35,538 nt of DNA from Planctomycetaceae bacterium (GTDB taxonomy: Bacteria > Planctomycetota > Phycisphaerae > UBA1845 > UTPLA1): positions 1 to 35,538 of the forward strand of contig WYBU01000051.1 in assembly GCA_011525745.1 (NCBI GenBank), read 5' to 3'. The notes beneath the pieces were generated by a model, which saw only the letters and a list, made by a program, of their open reading frames with translations, ran no database searches and had not been told where the DNA came from. Within the stretch, counting starts at the first letter, position 1. Each line of letters begins with the position of its first letter. A program made the position numbers and the translations under genes. This document shows positions 7,133 through 15,338 of the stretch, in pieces.

Positions 7133-9759
7133 GTCGGTATCCCATCCGTGGTGTTGGCGAGCGCGATGTCCGTGCCGGGCGCGGCGGCGATCGGACCGCG
7201 CCGCGCAAGCGGCGGGAGCGGAACGGGCTGGAAGCCCGTACCACCCATTACAGCAGCGGCACTGAACACAGCCGGGGGCGGCTGTGCTCCATTCACAGCC
7301 GAGGGCGGCTGTGCTCCATTCACAGCCGGGGGCGGCTGTGCTCCATTCACAGCCGGGGGCGGCTGTGCCCCATTCACAGCCGGGGGCGGCTGTGCTCCAT
7401 TCACGGCCGAGGGCGGCTGTGCCGCATTCAACCGCACGGCCGTCGGAGTACCGTTGACCGTATTACCCTCGTTCGACGCATACCGTCGCCGTCCGGTCGT
7501 CAAGTTAATCAGCGCTTTCCACGAATCAGCCAGCGGCGGACTCAGCCACACGGCCCGCAACAGATGCCGCCACGCCGACGCGGCATCGCCGTACATCAGA
7601 AAGTCGATGCCGGCCCGCTCGTGAACGCAGGCCCGCGCGCGACGGATGATCCGCCCCGCTTTCGGCAGATCGGCCACGCGATGGGCATGTCGCCGCAGGA
7701 TCTCCAGCCCGTTGAGCAGATTGCGCTCCACGTTGCCGCCGTATCGCACAGGCCCGCGCCGGATGCGCGCCAGCGCACGCGGCACGTAAGCCACGCGAAA
7801 CGCGTCGGCCACGCGAATGAACAGGTCGCGGTCCTCGGAGGCGTTGACGGCCCGATCGAATCCGCCGACGGCCTCGAACACGTGGCGATGAATCAGCGCC
7901 GTCGAGCCGCCGCCCGAGAGCACGTTGCGCTGCAACAGCCCCGGCAACAGCACGTCGCGCGTCAGGCCGCCGTCGTAACAGATGAAGGCTTCGTCGTCGC
8001 CTGAGTGCGAGACGTTGGCGCAGAAGACCGCGTCAGCGTGTTCGATTTCGGCGGTCGCGAGTTGCGCGGCCAGTTTGTCGGGCAGCCAGACGTCGTCGGC
8101 GTCGAGAAAGGCCAACCACTCGCCGTGCGCCGCGGCGATGCCGGTATTGCGTGCCGCGGCCGGGCCGCCGTTTTCCCGACGCAGATAGCGCACGCGCGAT
8201 CCGAAACGCGCAACGACTTCGGCCGTGTCGTCGGTGCTGCCGTCGTCGACGACGATCACTTCGAGCGGCGCAACCGTCTGGGCCAGGGCCGAGTTGATGG
8301 CATCGGGCAGCACGTCGCGGCTGTTGAACGAAGGGATGATGACCGAGACGGTGGCGCCGGGGATCGCGATGGAACTGGCGGGTCGATTCCGGTTGCGTGG
8401 GATGGTCAAGCCCTCGCGCGAGTCGGGCCTGGCGATTGCGAAGAACTCATCTCGCGAGGGCCTGGTCATGTTGAGCCTCGCGGCCGCGGTTCGGTTCAGT
8501 AAGAAGGATTGGCGCCCCACGCCGGCGGTCGCGGTTCGGTTGGCGGCACACACTTGTTGAATGATCGCTTCCAGTTCCGCTGCGTCGCGACCGGCGGCAA
8601 AAAGCTCCACGGCACGCGCCCGGCCCGCTTCACCCATTCGGCGGCGCAGTTCGGCGTCGCCGGCCAGCGTCGTCAGCATCGCCGCCAGTTCTTCCGCCGT
8701 GTCGGTGTGTGTCAGAAAACCGGTGGCGCCATCGACAATCGACTCATCCGCTCCCGACATGACTCGACCGTTCCGCCGACCCAGTGCCACGCACGGCAGG
8801 CCGCAGGCCATTGCCTCGATCAGCGCGACGCCGAACGACTCGATGCGCGACGGCAGCACGAACGCATCGGCCGCGCGCAGGTAAGGCGCGACGCGCCCTT
8901 TCATGCCGATGAACCGCACGATGTTGCCGAGGCCAAGACAAGCCGCGCGCGCTTCCAGCGATGCGCGATCCGCGCCGTCGCCGACGAGCAGCACGCCGTC
9001 GACGATCGCGCGGGCGATAACCGCCGCGTCGATCAGCAGAGCGACGTTTTTCTGATCCTCCATTCGACCCGCCCAGCAGATCACGAGGCCGCCGGACGGC
9101 AGGCCCAGCGCCGCGCGCAGTCGCCGCTTTCGCGCGGGATCGGCCGGCCGCAACCGGATCGTGTCCACGGTCGGCGCGACGACGTGCAGGCGCCGCGGCG
9201 CGAGGCAGTAGGCCGACGCGGCCGCGCGCAGCGTCATGCGGCTGTCAAATGCAATGGCATCCGCCGCGCGGAAGCCGGCGCGCTCCTGAGCGCGCAAGAG
9301 GCTCTGCTGAAATCGCTGCGTCCCGCGCTTCCACGGCCGAAACCACGACGGCGCTGCCAGCGCCTGCTCGTAAAGCAACTGGGAACAGCAGGCGACCAGC
9401 ACCACCGGCCGGCCGCGGCCGGCGGCGGCGGCGGCAAACTCGGGCTGACACGTCAGGATGGCGTCGGCGCGCGGGTGGCGGAGAATGAGCTGGTCACGCA
9501 CGCGATCCGCCAGATGTGCGGCGCGGCGGACGCGCTGTAGCGGCGCAAGCGACCAGTGCAGCGACGAACCGGCTGGGGCGGCCATTCGATCAACTTTGAT
9601 GCCGTCGATCGCGCTGCCCGTCATGTTGGTCGCATCGTCCGGCACGACGAAGCGAAGCGTATGGCCGCGCGCCATCAGCCCGCGCGCCAGGTCGCGCGCG
9701 CGGCGCGACAGGCCGCATCCGGATGTCTTCAGCCGCGGCAGATGCCAAATCAGGTGCAC
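7111..9759 (-). CDS. Fused GT4-GT2 glycosyltransferase with repeat-derived linker and tail
   Basis: An 882-residue protein. Residues 1-400 are a GT4 (GT-B) glycosyltransferase: CWAGRMEDQKN, VGDGADR and the E-x7-E motif in ESFGVALIEAMACGLP. Residues 405-465 are a linker with repeat-derived NRTATAGV and NRTAAAR peptides. Residues 470-750 are a GT2 (GT-A) domain: SVIIPSFNS, VVDDGSTDDT, AAARNTG, FLDADD and an SEDRDLFIRV acceptor-side motif. The tail holds six tandem nine-residue units of type QPPSAVNGA encoded by the 27-bp repeat, then GGTGFQPVPLPP from another repeat. Both domains should be cytosolic and add sugars to a lipid-linked glycan. The start is the GTG at 9759, 8 nt after GGAG, overlapping the upstream gene by 10 nt. 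An ATG at 8469 could start a free GT2. Confidence 0.85.
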   Translation of the reverse strand: MHLIWHLPRLKTSGCGLSRRARDLARGLMARGHTLRFVVPDDATNMTGSAIDGIKVDRMAAPAGSSLHWSLAPLQRVRRAAHLADRVRDQLILRHPRADAILTCQPEFAAAAAGRGRPVVLVACCSQLLYEQALAAPSWFRPWKRGTQRFQQSLLRAQERAGFRAADAIAFDSRMTLRAAASAYCLAPRRLHVVAPTVDTIRLRPADPARKRRLRAALGLPSGGLVICWAGRMEDQKNVALLIDAAVIARAIVDGVLLVGDGADRASLEARAACLGLGNIVRFIGMKGRVAPYLRAADAFVLPSRIESFGVALIEAMACGLPCVALGRRNGRVMSGADESIVDGATGFLTHTDTAEELAAMLTTLAGDAELRRRMGEAGRARAVELFAAGRDAAELEAIIQQVCAANRTATAGVGRQSFLLNRTAAARLNMTRPSRDEFFAIARPDSREGLTIPRNRNRPASSIAIPGATVSVIIPSFNSRDVLPDAINSALAQTVAPLEVIVVDDGSTDDTAEVVARFGSRVRYLRRENGGPAAARNTGIAAAHGEWLAFLDADDVWLPDKLAAQLATAEIEHADAVFCANVSHSGDDEAFICYDGGLTRDVLLPGLLQRNVLSGGGSTALIHRHVFEAVGGFDRAVNASEDRDLFIRVADAFRVAYVPRALARIRRGPVRYGGNVERNLLNGLEILRRHAHRVADLPKAGRIIRRARACVHERAGIDFLMYGDAASAWRHLLRAVWLSPPLADSWKALINLTTGRRRYASNEGNTVNGTPTAVRLNAAQPPSAVNGAQPPPAVNGAQPPPAVNGAQPPPAVNGAQPPSAVNGAQPPPAVFSAAAVMGGTGFQPVPLPPLARRGPIAAAPGTDIALANTTDGIPTCDMRST
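7201..7245. repeat. Compound repeat CGCGCAAGCGGCGGGAGC plus ACGGGCTGGAAGCCCGT
   Basis: Two repeat modules lie side by side, in the same arrangement as near 1533-1575 and 5490-5520. They are read as GGTGFQPVPLPP by the overlapping glycosyltransferase gene. Confidence 0.6.
7268..7429 (-). repeat. 27-bp palindromic tandem array 1, six units
   Basis: Exactly six contiguous 27-bp units (162 bp). Each has arms CACAGCCG and CGGCTGTG around a 4-nt loop, and a 7-nt joint ending in ATTC. One to three positions vary per unit. The array is coding on the minus strand as the C-terminal tail of the GT4-GT2 protein, and lies in reverse orientation relative to the arrays at 14886 and 35039. Confidence 0.9.
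8485..8560. repeat. Repeat copies in the GT4-GT2 linker
   Basis: Two copies of the GCGGTTCGGTT family, about 35 bp apart, are translated between the two glycosyltransferase domains (NRTA-type peptides on the minus strand). Confidence 0.7.
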
Positions 9760-12647
9760 TTCATCGGCTCCTTGCTTCGCCGCTCGCGCTGGCGACGAAC
9801 AGCGGACAGCGCTGGCGATGCCGTGGGATGAGACGGAATCTCATAGCGACATGCGGCCACGTCCGCAGGGCGGCCGGCCGTTTCCGCTTGGCCCGGCAAT
9901 GTATGGAGCACGGCCGCCCCCGGCTGTGTCGCGTGGCACGGGCATTCAGCCCGTGCGCGCCACCCGCCGAATCCCATCGCCCAATGGAGTACACGCGTCG
10001 GACCACTGGCGCCGGCCCTCGGCGACCCCGCTTCCGACAGCTCGATCCATCGCCCCGTTGCGCGCAGCCAGCCGCGCGCGGCGGCATTGAGCCATCGACC
10101 GCGACGCAGGCGCAGTATCTCGAAGCGCATCATCGCCGCCGTCGTGTGCGCATAGACCGGCGAGCCGCCGGTAAAGTCGATATCGGGATCGCGGTCGTAG
10201 CGCGGCATCGAATCGCGCACGCGGCGATAACCCGCTTCGCCCGCCAATTGTCGCAACGTCCGCCGGCCGACCGGATCGTCGCCTGCCTTGCCGCCCGGCA
10301 GCGCCAGCCACTCGACCGGCCGCGACAGCGCGTCCTCGATCCGGCAGCGTGCATCCGTCAGCTCCCGCAGCACGGCCTTCGCTCCGCGCCTTGCCAGCAG
10401 ATGCGCCAGGTTGACATGTCGCAATCCGTGGCTGCCGATTTCGAACCGCAGCGATCCGTCGGCGCGGCGATGGTCGGCCAGCTCGCGCAGGTGTTTCCAG
10501 GTCAGCGGCGCGGCCGTGGCGCGCGAACCGCGATGCCGCGCCGCGGAATCGGCAATGACAAAGAAAATGGCCGACAGATCGCAGGCGATCAGTCGAGGCG
10601 CGATGTGGTCCACCCACGACCGGCAGCCGTCATCGAAACTCAGCAGCGGCAGCGAGCGGCGGACGCGGGAGGCTTCGCGGGCCAGCACGTCGAGATGACG
10701 CGCGAACAGCGATTGGCGCAGCACGTAGCCGTCGTCATGGAAATTCGAATCGTCGGAAGCGACAGCGTGATAGATGAACAATGGCGCGGGGATGTCATGA
10801 TGCGGCGGGTCGTTTCGCACGGGCATCAAGCCCGCGTCACGCGATCGGGTGGCCCGCCGCGTTGCGGTGGGGTCACGATGATGAGATTGCGAACAAACGC
10901 AACCTTGCGCCGTGTCTCCAGCCGTCACCGCCGCGCGCGCAAGATCCAGGTCGTTACCGCCGCGCAGCCGGGGCTCCGGGAATTCCTCGCGGGGCTCTGG
11001 ATTCCCGCCTGCGCGGGGATGACAAAGCGGATGCAGTACAGCCGAGGGCGGCCGTGATACACGCTCGGGCATCAAGCCCGCGTCACGCGATCGGGCGGCC
11101 CGCCGCGTTGCGGTGGGGTCACGATGATAATTGATGGAGAGAACCTCTCGAGGCTCCTGCCCCCCGGCTTCGCGGCGCACGCCCGATCGACAGCGCACAC
11201 CGCGCCGATCGCGCGTCACGCACTGCTCGAGCACCTCCGAAAGCCGTTGCGTCAATTCGTCGCGGGCAAACCGCCGCACCGCAGTGGCTCGTCGCCGCCC
11301 CTCCCACACGCCCAGCGCCACGCCGCCGCAGAATCGTTCCAGTTCGGCCGCCAGCGATTCCGGCGTGCGGCCGGCGGCCACATAGGCGCCGCCCGCGCTG
11401 TGCAGCAGCCGCTCCAGCGAGGTTCCGCGCGGAATCGTCGCGAAGATGGGCCGGCCCGACGCCAGATACTCGAACGTCTTGGCCGGAATGCACAACCGCC
11501 CGCCGGGTGCGTCGGCCGCCGTCAGATACAGCGCCGTCGCGCCGCACATCGCCGCAGCCGCCTCGGCGTGCGTCACGTACCCGCGTTCATGCACAAATCG
11601 CGCATCATCCGGGCGGACGTGCCGTCGTTGCTCGGCCGACAGGCTGCCGACGATCTCGAAGCGAAAGCGCCCGATCCAATCCGGGCGGCGGTTCAGCCAC
11701 AGCCGCAACGCATCGAGAATCGGCGCGATCGACTGATCGCGATAGAACGCGCCGACGTGGGCCAACGTGAATTCCGCCGACGAATCGCGCCGAGGTTCGC
11801 CCACGCTCGCGCCGGCGGCGAAATCGGCCGCGTCGAATCCGTTGGTAATGACCGTGACGCCTGCGGGATTCAGCGTCGCATGTCGCGCGCACAGATCGTC
11901 GGCCAGATCGTCGCACGTGACGATCACCTGATCGGCCGTGTGCAGCACGTCTTCTTCCAGCCGCCGCCAGTACGCTTCCTCGCGCGGGCTGCGCGGCCGT
12001 TCCGCGAAGTTGCCGATCAGCGGATCGCGAAACTCGGCCGCCCACGGCAGCCCCAGCCGCCGCTTGAGCCACAGGCCGATCAGGTGCGTCGTGAACGGCC
12101 CGCCGCTGGTCATGACGGCATCGACGCCGAATCGCCGCGCCAGCCGCTCGGCCGTGCGCAGGGCCGAACGCGCCCACAGCCACTCCGGCTCGGGCAGCGG
12201 CGAGCGCTCGGCCCAACGCTGCAAGCGCCAGTAAATGCGCTGCTCGATCGCGTGGCCCCACCCGCCGGATGCGGTTGCGTCGTTCGCCAGAGACAGGTCC
12301 TGGCTCGCAGGCGGTGCAGACCGCTCGCTCACGGTCGCGGTTCGGTTCAGCGTGCAGGACGTGCCGCGGAGGAAGTGCGACACGCTCGATCCGATCCGGC
12401 CCAGCCGATCGGCGATGCCCGCCGGCTCCCAGCCCAGATGGCGCTCCACGTGCGCCTCGGCGGGAATCTCTGCAAGCAGCGTGGCGTCCGCCAGCGGATA
12501 GCGCCCGTGACCGGCGCACAACACGATCGGCCGCCAGCCGCGGTCCGGCAGATAACGGACAAATTTCAGCGGACGCTGCACGCCGCTGCCGCCCATCGGC
12601 GGAAAGTGGTACGCCACCAGCAGCACGCTTCGAGGGCACTGCGCCAT
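9750..12647 (-). CDS. Fused GT4 glycosyltransferase-polysaccharide deacetylase
   Basis: A 965-residue protein. Residues 1-500 are a GT4-like glycosyltransferase beginning RSVLLVAYHFPPMGGSGVQR, with AEFRDPL, ITNGFDAADF, HVGAFYRDQS and KTFEYLASGRPIFA. It looks paralogous to the protein at 15339-16907. A genomic repeat (NRTATVSERSA) is inserted within it near residue 100. Residues 505-610 are a linker made of two 63-bp direct repeats and an RAGGNPEPREE-type repeat. A NodB-type deacetylase follows: LSFDDGC (near 670), GSHGLRHVN (near 737) and LALPGG. The tail (ECPCHATQPGAAV) is again repeat-derived. It probably extends and N-deacetylates a surface glycan. Start: TGATG overlap with the upstream stop at 12647; an ATG at 12653 is also possible. 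An ATG at 10826 inside the repeat could start a free deacetylase. Confidence 0.83.
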   Translation of the reverse strand: MAQCPRSVLLVAYHFPPMGGSGVQRPLKFVRYLPDRGWRPIVLCAGHGRYPLADATLLAEIPAEAHVERHLGWEPAGIADRLGRIGSSVSHFLRGTSCTLNRTATVSERSAPPASQDLSLANDATASGGWGHAIEQRIYWRLQRWAERSPLPEPEWLWARSALRTAERLARRFGVDAVMTSGGPFTTHLIGLWLKRRLGLPWAAEFRDPLIGNFAERPRSPREEAYWRRLEEDVLHTADQVIVTCDDLADDLCARHATLNPAGVTVITNGFDAADFAAGASVGEPRRDSSAEFTLAHVGAFYRDQSIAPILDALRLWLNRRPDWIGRFRFEIVGSLSAEQRRHVRPDDARFVHERGYVTHAEAAAAMCGATALYLTAADAPGGRLCIPAKTFEYLASGRPIFATIPRGTSLERLLHSAGGAYVAAGRTPESLAAELERFCGGVALGVWEGRRRATAVRRFARDELTQRLSEVLEQCVTRDRRGVRCRSGVRREAGGQEPREVLSINYHRDPTATRRAARSRDAGLMPERVSRPPSAVLHPLCHPRAGGNPEPREEFPEPRLRGGNDLDLARAAVTAGDTAQGCVCSQSHHRDPTATRRATRSRDAGLMPVRNDPPHHDIPAPLFIYHAVASDDSNFHDDGYVLRQSLFARHLDVLAREASRVRRSLPLLSFDDGCRSWVDHIAPRLIACDLSAIFFVIADSAARHRGSRATAAPLTWKHLRELADHRRADGSLRFEIGSHGLRHVNLAHLLARRGAKAVLRELTDARCRIEDALSRPVEWLALPGGKAGDDPVGRRTLRQLAGEAGYRRVRDSMPRYDRDPDIDFTGGSPVYAHTTAAMMRFEILRLRRGRWLNAAARGWLRATGRWIELSEAGSPRAGASGPTRVLHWAMGFGGWRARAECPCHATQPGAAVLHTLPGQAETAGRPADVAACRYEIPSHPTASPALSAVRRQRERRSKEPMKCT
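9910..9955. repeat. Single 27-bp-type unit followed by CACGGGC/GCCCGTG palindrome
   Basis: A lone palindromic core of the 27-bp family (9910-9928) is followed after a short spacer by the CACGGGC-type palindrome (9937-9955). The same order occurs at 15129-15175 and again at 35147-35217. Here it is translated as the C-terminal tail of the GT4-deacetylase gene. Confidence 0.75.
10820..10882. repeat. 63-bp direct repeat, copy 1
   Basis: Nearly identical over 63 bp to 11066-11128 (one difference seen near the middle). It starts with a GGGCATCAAGCCC palindrome and ends in GGGGTCACGATGAT. At 21 codons it keeps the reading frame and is translated on the minus strand as part of the linker. Confidence 0.85.
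11066..11128. repeat. 63-bp direct repeat, copy 2
   Basis: Second copy of the repeat at 10820-10882. Between the two lie another dispersed repeat (ATTCCCGCCTGCGCGGGGAT near 11000) and one degraded unit of the 27-bp family near 11040. Confidence 0.85.
12318..12356. repeat. Repeat copy inside a glycosyltransferase domain
   Basis: One copy of the CGCTCACGGTCGCGGTTCGG family is read in frame as NRTATVSERSA within the N-terminal half of the GT4 domain, where its paralogue at 15339-16907 has no such peptide. Confidence 0.7.
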
Positions 12648-13723
12648 CAGCATGCCTCCGCCAGCCAGCGCCGCACGCGCCACGGCAGCCACGGTTCGCC
12701 CGGCGCGATCGACCACGCCGCGCAACGCCGCTTCAGCGCCCAGCGCCGGCGAAACCGCCGCGCCGCCGCGCCGTCGACATCCCGCGCGCCGCGCCGCCCG
12801 ATGCAATCCAGCGCCCGCACGATGCCTTCCACCGCCGTCGATACCGCCGGCCGCCAGCCCAGCGGCTCATACCTCGCCGGCGTGCCGAGCGGATTCCAGA
12901 ACGTCTCGTAGCGCTGGCGGTTCGATATCTCCCAGCCGGTCCAGCGCTCTTCGTCGCCGCCGCCCCAGACGTAGTGCGGGCACGCGCAGAGGCTGGCCAG
13001 GTGCAACCCGCCGGTCGAGCCGCCCGCCGCCAGACGACACGTCGAGAACAAGGTCACCGCTTCGTCGAATCGCGCCGGCGCCACGGCCACGCGCAACCCG
13101 CGGCGAACGAGTTGATCGGCTAATGTCTCCCACCAGGAAGCTGCTTGTCCGCGAAGGCCCGCCAGCGCACGTTGGCGCGGCACGAGAACTACGTCGAGTC
13201 GCGCGCCGGACGCGTCGGCAGGCCTGCGCGCCAGCGACTCGAACGCCTGGTGCGGCGGTGCAGCGGGCCACAGTCGGCCGTCGTAGTCGGGTCGAATCAC
13301 GTGAATGCCGTCGAGGGGCGCGGACGCATCCGCCGCGCACAGATCGCGTTCAATCAGGTGCGGACGCATCAGCGCCCAGACACAGGCCCAAAGCGACTCG
13401 GGCGCCAGTGCGCCGCTGCATTCATCGATGCGCCCGTCGTTGCACGATTCGCCCGGCAGGCCATCGAGCGACACGTGGACGAACTCGACTCCGGGCGCTT
13501 CGTACAGGCGTCGCTTGCCCTCATCGCCGAAGACGATCCAGCGCGCCGCGGGCCGACGCAGCCGCTGCGCGCGAACGAACGCCTGCCAGTTCATCAGCTC
13601 CCAGCCGAACTCGCCCACGTAAGGCGCGACGACCAACGTGCCGCGCCGCTTGCCACCACGCGAACCGCTGTCGATTGAAGTCCCGCACACATCATCCGAT
13701 TGCACAGCCTTCGGCGGCCTCAC
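12647..13723 (-). CDS. GEFGWEL-motif protein, probable GT-B-like glycosyltransferase
   Basis: A 358-residue protein of no family I can name with certainty. After about 27 variable residues comes TLVVAPYVGEFGWELMNW (GEFGWELM at 37-44), then WIVFGDEGKRRLYE. The C-terminal half has FSTCRLAAGGSTGGLHLASL and PHYVWGG, which recall the donor-site region of GT9 heptosyltransferases (Gly/Ser-rich loop plus His). Its place between a deacetylase and a glycosyltransferase supports a role in surface glycan assembly. The start is a GTG at 13723 whose GTGA overlaps the stop of the deacetylase gene; the stop forms TGATG with the next gene. The frame is open upstream to 14467, but that part is arginine/alanine-rich and antiparallel in character to the deacetylase, so it is not real protein. 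Confidence 0.75.
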   Translation of the reverse strand: MRPPKAVQSDDVCGTSIDSGSRGGKRRGTLVVAPYVGEFGWELMNWQAFVRAQRLRRPAARWIVFGDEGKRRLYEAPGVEFVHVSLDGLPGESCNDGRIDECSGALAPESLWACVWALMRPHLIERDLCAADASAPLDGIHVIRPDYDGRLWPAAPPHQAFESLARRPADASGARLDVVLVPRQRALAGLRGQAASWWETLADQLVRRGLRVAVAPARFDEAVTLFSTCRLAAGGSTGGLHLASLCACPHYVWGGGDEERWTGWEISNRQRYETFWNPLGTPARYEPLGWRPAVSTAVEGIVRALDCIGRRGARDVDGAAARRFRRRWALKRRCAAWSIAPGEPWLPWRVRRWLAEAC

Positions 13724-14862
13724 GGCGTCGCTCCTTCCGCGTCGGGCGCGCCGCGCGTCACCCAGCGCAACGGCGCGGGCGCGCCGCGGAACATGCGCCG
13801 GTGCAGTTGCAGGCGTTCGACCGGCCGCGCCGCGCCGCGGATGGCATGCGCCGGCAGGTTGTCGATGAGCAATTCGAACGCCGACGGATCGCGATGCGGC
13901 GCGGGCTTGCGGCTGAGGTCCCAGGGCGACAGCGGCGCGACGTTCAGCCGCCGCCGCATATCCATCGCCGCTCTGTGTCCCGTTTGCCGCGCCGCTTCCA
14001 CCGAATGAGCGTCGTAGGAGTCGCGCAGTCCGAACGGATAGGCCACCGCCGCCGGCGCGCGGCCGGTCCAGCGCGTCAAGAGTTCGCGGGCCAGCCCCAG
14101 CTCGCGGCGCTGCTCGGCCGGCGTCAGCGCCGACAGCAGCGGATGCGTGTGCGTGTGGTTGCCGAACGTCACCCAGCGCGGATCGGCGTCGCGCAGATCG
14201 TCCGGATCGAGATACGGGCGGAACTTGTTCGCCAGCGCCGGACCCGACCAGCCGTGCCGGGCCAGCACTTCGTCGAGCACGGCCGGCACGACGTCGGGGC
14301 GGAAGTGCCGTCGCGTCAGCTCGTAGAGATCGGGCGTGGCATCGACGTGGCGCGGAAAGACCGTTCCGTCGGCGTCGAGATTGCGGCGCAGATATTCGGT
14401 TCGCAGCGCCGCAAACACCTCGCGCGCCCGACCGTGCGTCAGAAGCCACGTCAACTTGTGACGCCAAAGCAGGTCCGCGTTGCCGATGACCGACGTCGTG
14501 GCGAAGATCGCAATCGGCACTTCGAAGCGCCGCAGCACCGGCCAGGCGTGCTCCTTGACGCTGCGCAGGCCGTCGTCGAACGTGACGAGCACGGCGCGAT
14601 CGAGCGTGCGGCCATCCTCGACCGCCTCGATCAGCTCCACCAGCCCGACGGGTCGGTAGTGCCGGCGCAGAAACGCCATGTGGGCCGCCAGCTCGCTCGG
14701 CGTGTGGCGCAGCGGCAGGCCGACGGTGAATGGATCGTCGTTCGGCGCGATGCCGTGATAGGTGACGATGTTAATGCAGTGGGCGTTGACGTACCGTCGC
14801 GCCCAGCGCACCAGCCGCGCCCTCATCCCCTCCGCCGGATGCAAGTGTGTTTCCTCAAACAT
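13720..14862 (-). CDS. Polysaccharide deacetylase family protein
   Basis: A 380-residue NodB-homology enzyme expected to remove N- or O-acetyl groups from a glycan with a divalent metal. Visible motifs: INIVTYHGI at the N-terminus, VTFDDGL near residue 95 (metal-binding Asp pair), GNHTHTHPLLS (the His-x3-His metal motif) and AVAYPFGLRDS. No signal peptide is seen, so it probably acts in the cytoplasm or on the inner membrane face, as in many exopolysaccharide loci. I chose the ATG at 14862, preceded by GGGGGAACG; the ATG at 14880 is an alternative. The frame runs on to 15276 only because it reads through the 27-bp array as HSRGRLCPI units. First gene of the overlapping run of five. Confidence 0.88.
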   Translation of the reverse strand: MFEETHLHPAEGMRARLVRWARRYVNAHCINIVTYHGIAPNDDPFTVGLPLRHTPSELAAHMAFLRRHYRPVGLVELIEAVEDGRTLDRAVLVTFDDGLRSVKEHAWPVLRRFEVPIAIFATTSVIGNADLLWRHKLTWLLTHGRAREVFAALRTEYLRRNLDADGTVFPRHVDATPDLYELTRRHFRPDVVPAVLDEVLARHGWSGPALANKFRPYLDPDDLRDADPRWVTFGNHTHTHPLLSALTPAEQRRELGLARELLTRWTGRAPAAVAYPFGLRDSYDAHSVEAARQTGHRAAMDMRRRLNVAPLSPWDLSRKPAPHRDPSAFELLIDNLPAHAIRGAARPVERLQLHRRMFRGAPAPLRWVTRGAPDAEGATP

Positions 14863-14885
14863 CGTTCCCCCGTATCGCATGTCGC

Positions 14886-15147
14886 ACGGCCGCCTCCGGC
14901 TGTGTATGAGCCACAGCCACCTCCGGCTGTGCATGAGCCACAGCAGCCTCCGGCTGTGTATGAGCCACAGCCACCTCCGGCTGTGTATGAGCCACAGCCG
15001 CCCTCGGCTGTGTATGTGGCACAGCCGCCCTCGGCTGTGAATGGGGCACAGCCGCCCTCGGCTGTGAATGGGGCACAGCCGCCCTCGGCTGTGAATGGGG
15101 CACAGCCGCCCTCGGCTGTGAATGGGACACAGCCGCCCTCGGCTGTG
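14886..15147 (+). repeat. 27-bp palindromic tandem array 2, nine units plus core
   Basis: Nine contiguous 27-bp units and a tenth palindromic core. Arms are CACAGCCG/CGGCTGTG, with arm changes in the first four units (core CACC or AGCC with TCCGG) and near-identity in units 6 to 9, which suggests recent expansion at that end. The array lies between a glycosyltransferase gene and the deacetylase gene of the same strand, so a joint transcript would carry it in the leader or spacer. Confidence 0.92.
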
Positions 15148-15338
15148 TCCGCGTGGCACGGGCTTGCAGCCCGTGCACTCACCACCGCCGCCGTTCCCCA
15201 ACGCTCCCTTCACGCTCCCGCCTTGGTCGCGTTCCGGGTGGCAGTTCGGATCGGACCGCACGCCACGGCCCCGCATTCGCAGGAGAGCAGCCCGTGCAAC
15301 CCCCGTCGCTTGCGCGGCGGATTCTGAAGCGCCCAGCG
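15148..15338. repeat. Gene-free stretch with repeat modules
   Basis: This holds the CACGGGCT-TGC-AGCCCGTG palindrome at 15157-15175, a ggatcc-poor stretch with no ORF of note, and a CGTCGCTTGCGCGGCGGATTCTGA module at 15303-15327 that also occurs near 1560, 5490 and 7205. No promoter could be recognised. Confidence 0.55.

Noticed and set aside
7268..7429. CRISPR array
   Set aside because: Units are contiguous at 27 bp without unique spacers, and each unit is a palindrome plus a joint; no cas genes nearby.
13724..14467. N-terminal extension of the GEFGWEL protein
   Set aside because: The extension is antiparallel-type, low in hydrophobic residues, and lies within the deacetylase gene; the GTG with GTGA overlap is the better start.
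14863..15276. N-terminal extension of the deacetylase made of HSRGRLCPI repeats
   Set aside because: Only possible because the 27-bp repeat has no stop in that frame; a good ribosome site precedes the ATG at 14862.
12652..15327. Plus-strand ORF of 891 codons across the deacetylase and GEFGWEL genes
   Set aside because: Arginine/alanine/proline-rich shadow; reads through array 2 because the repeat lacks stops in this frame.
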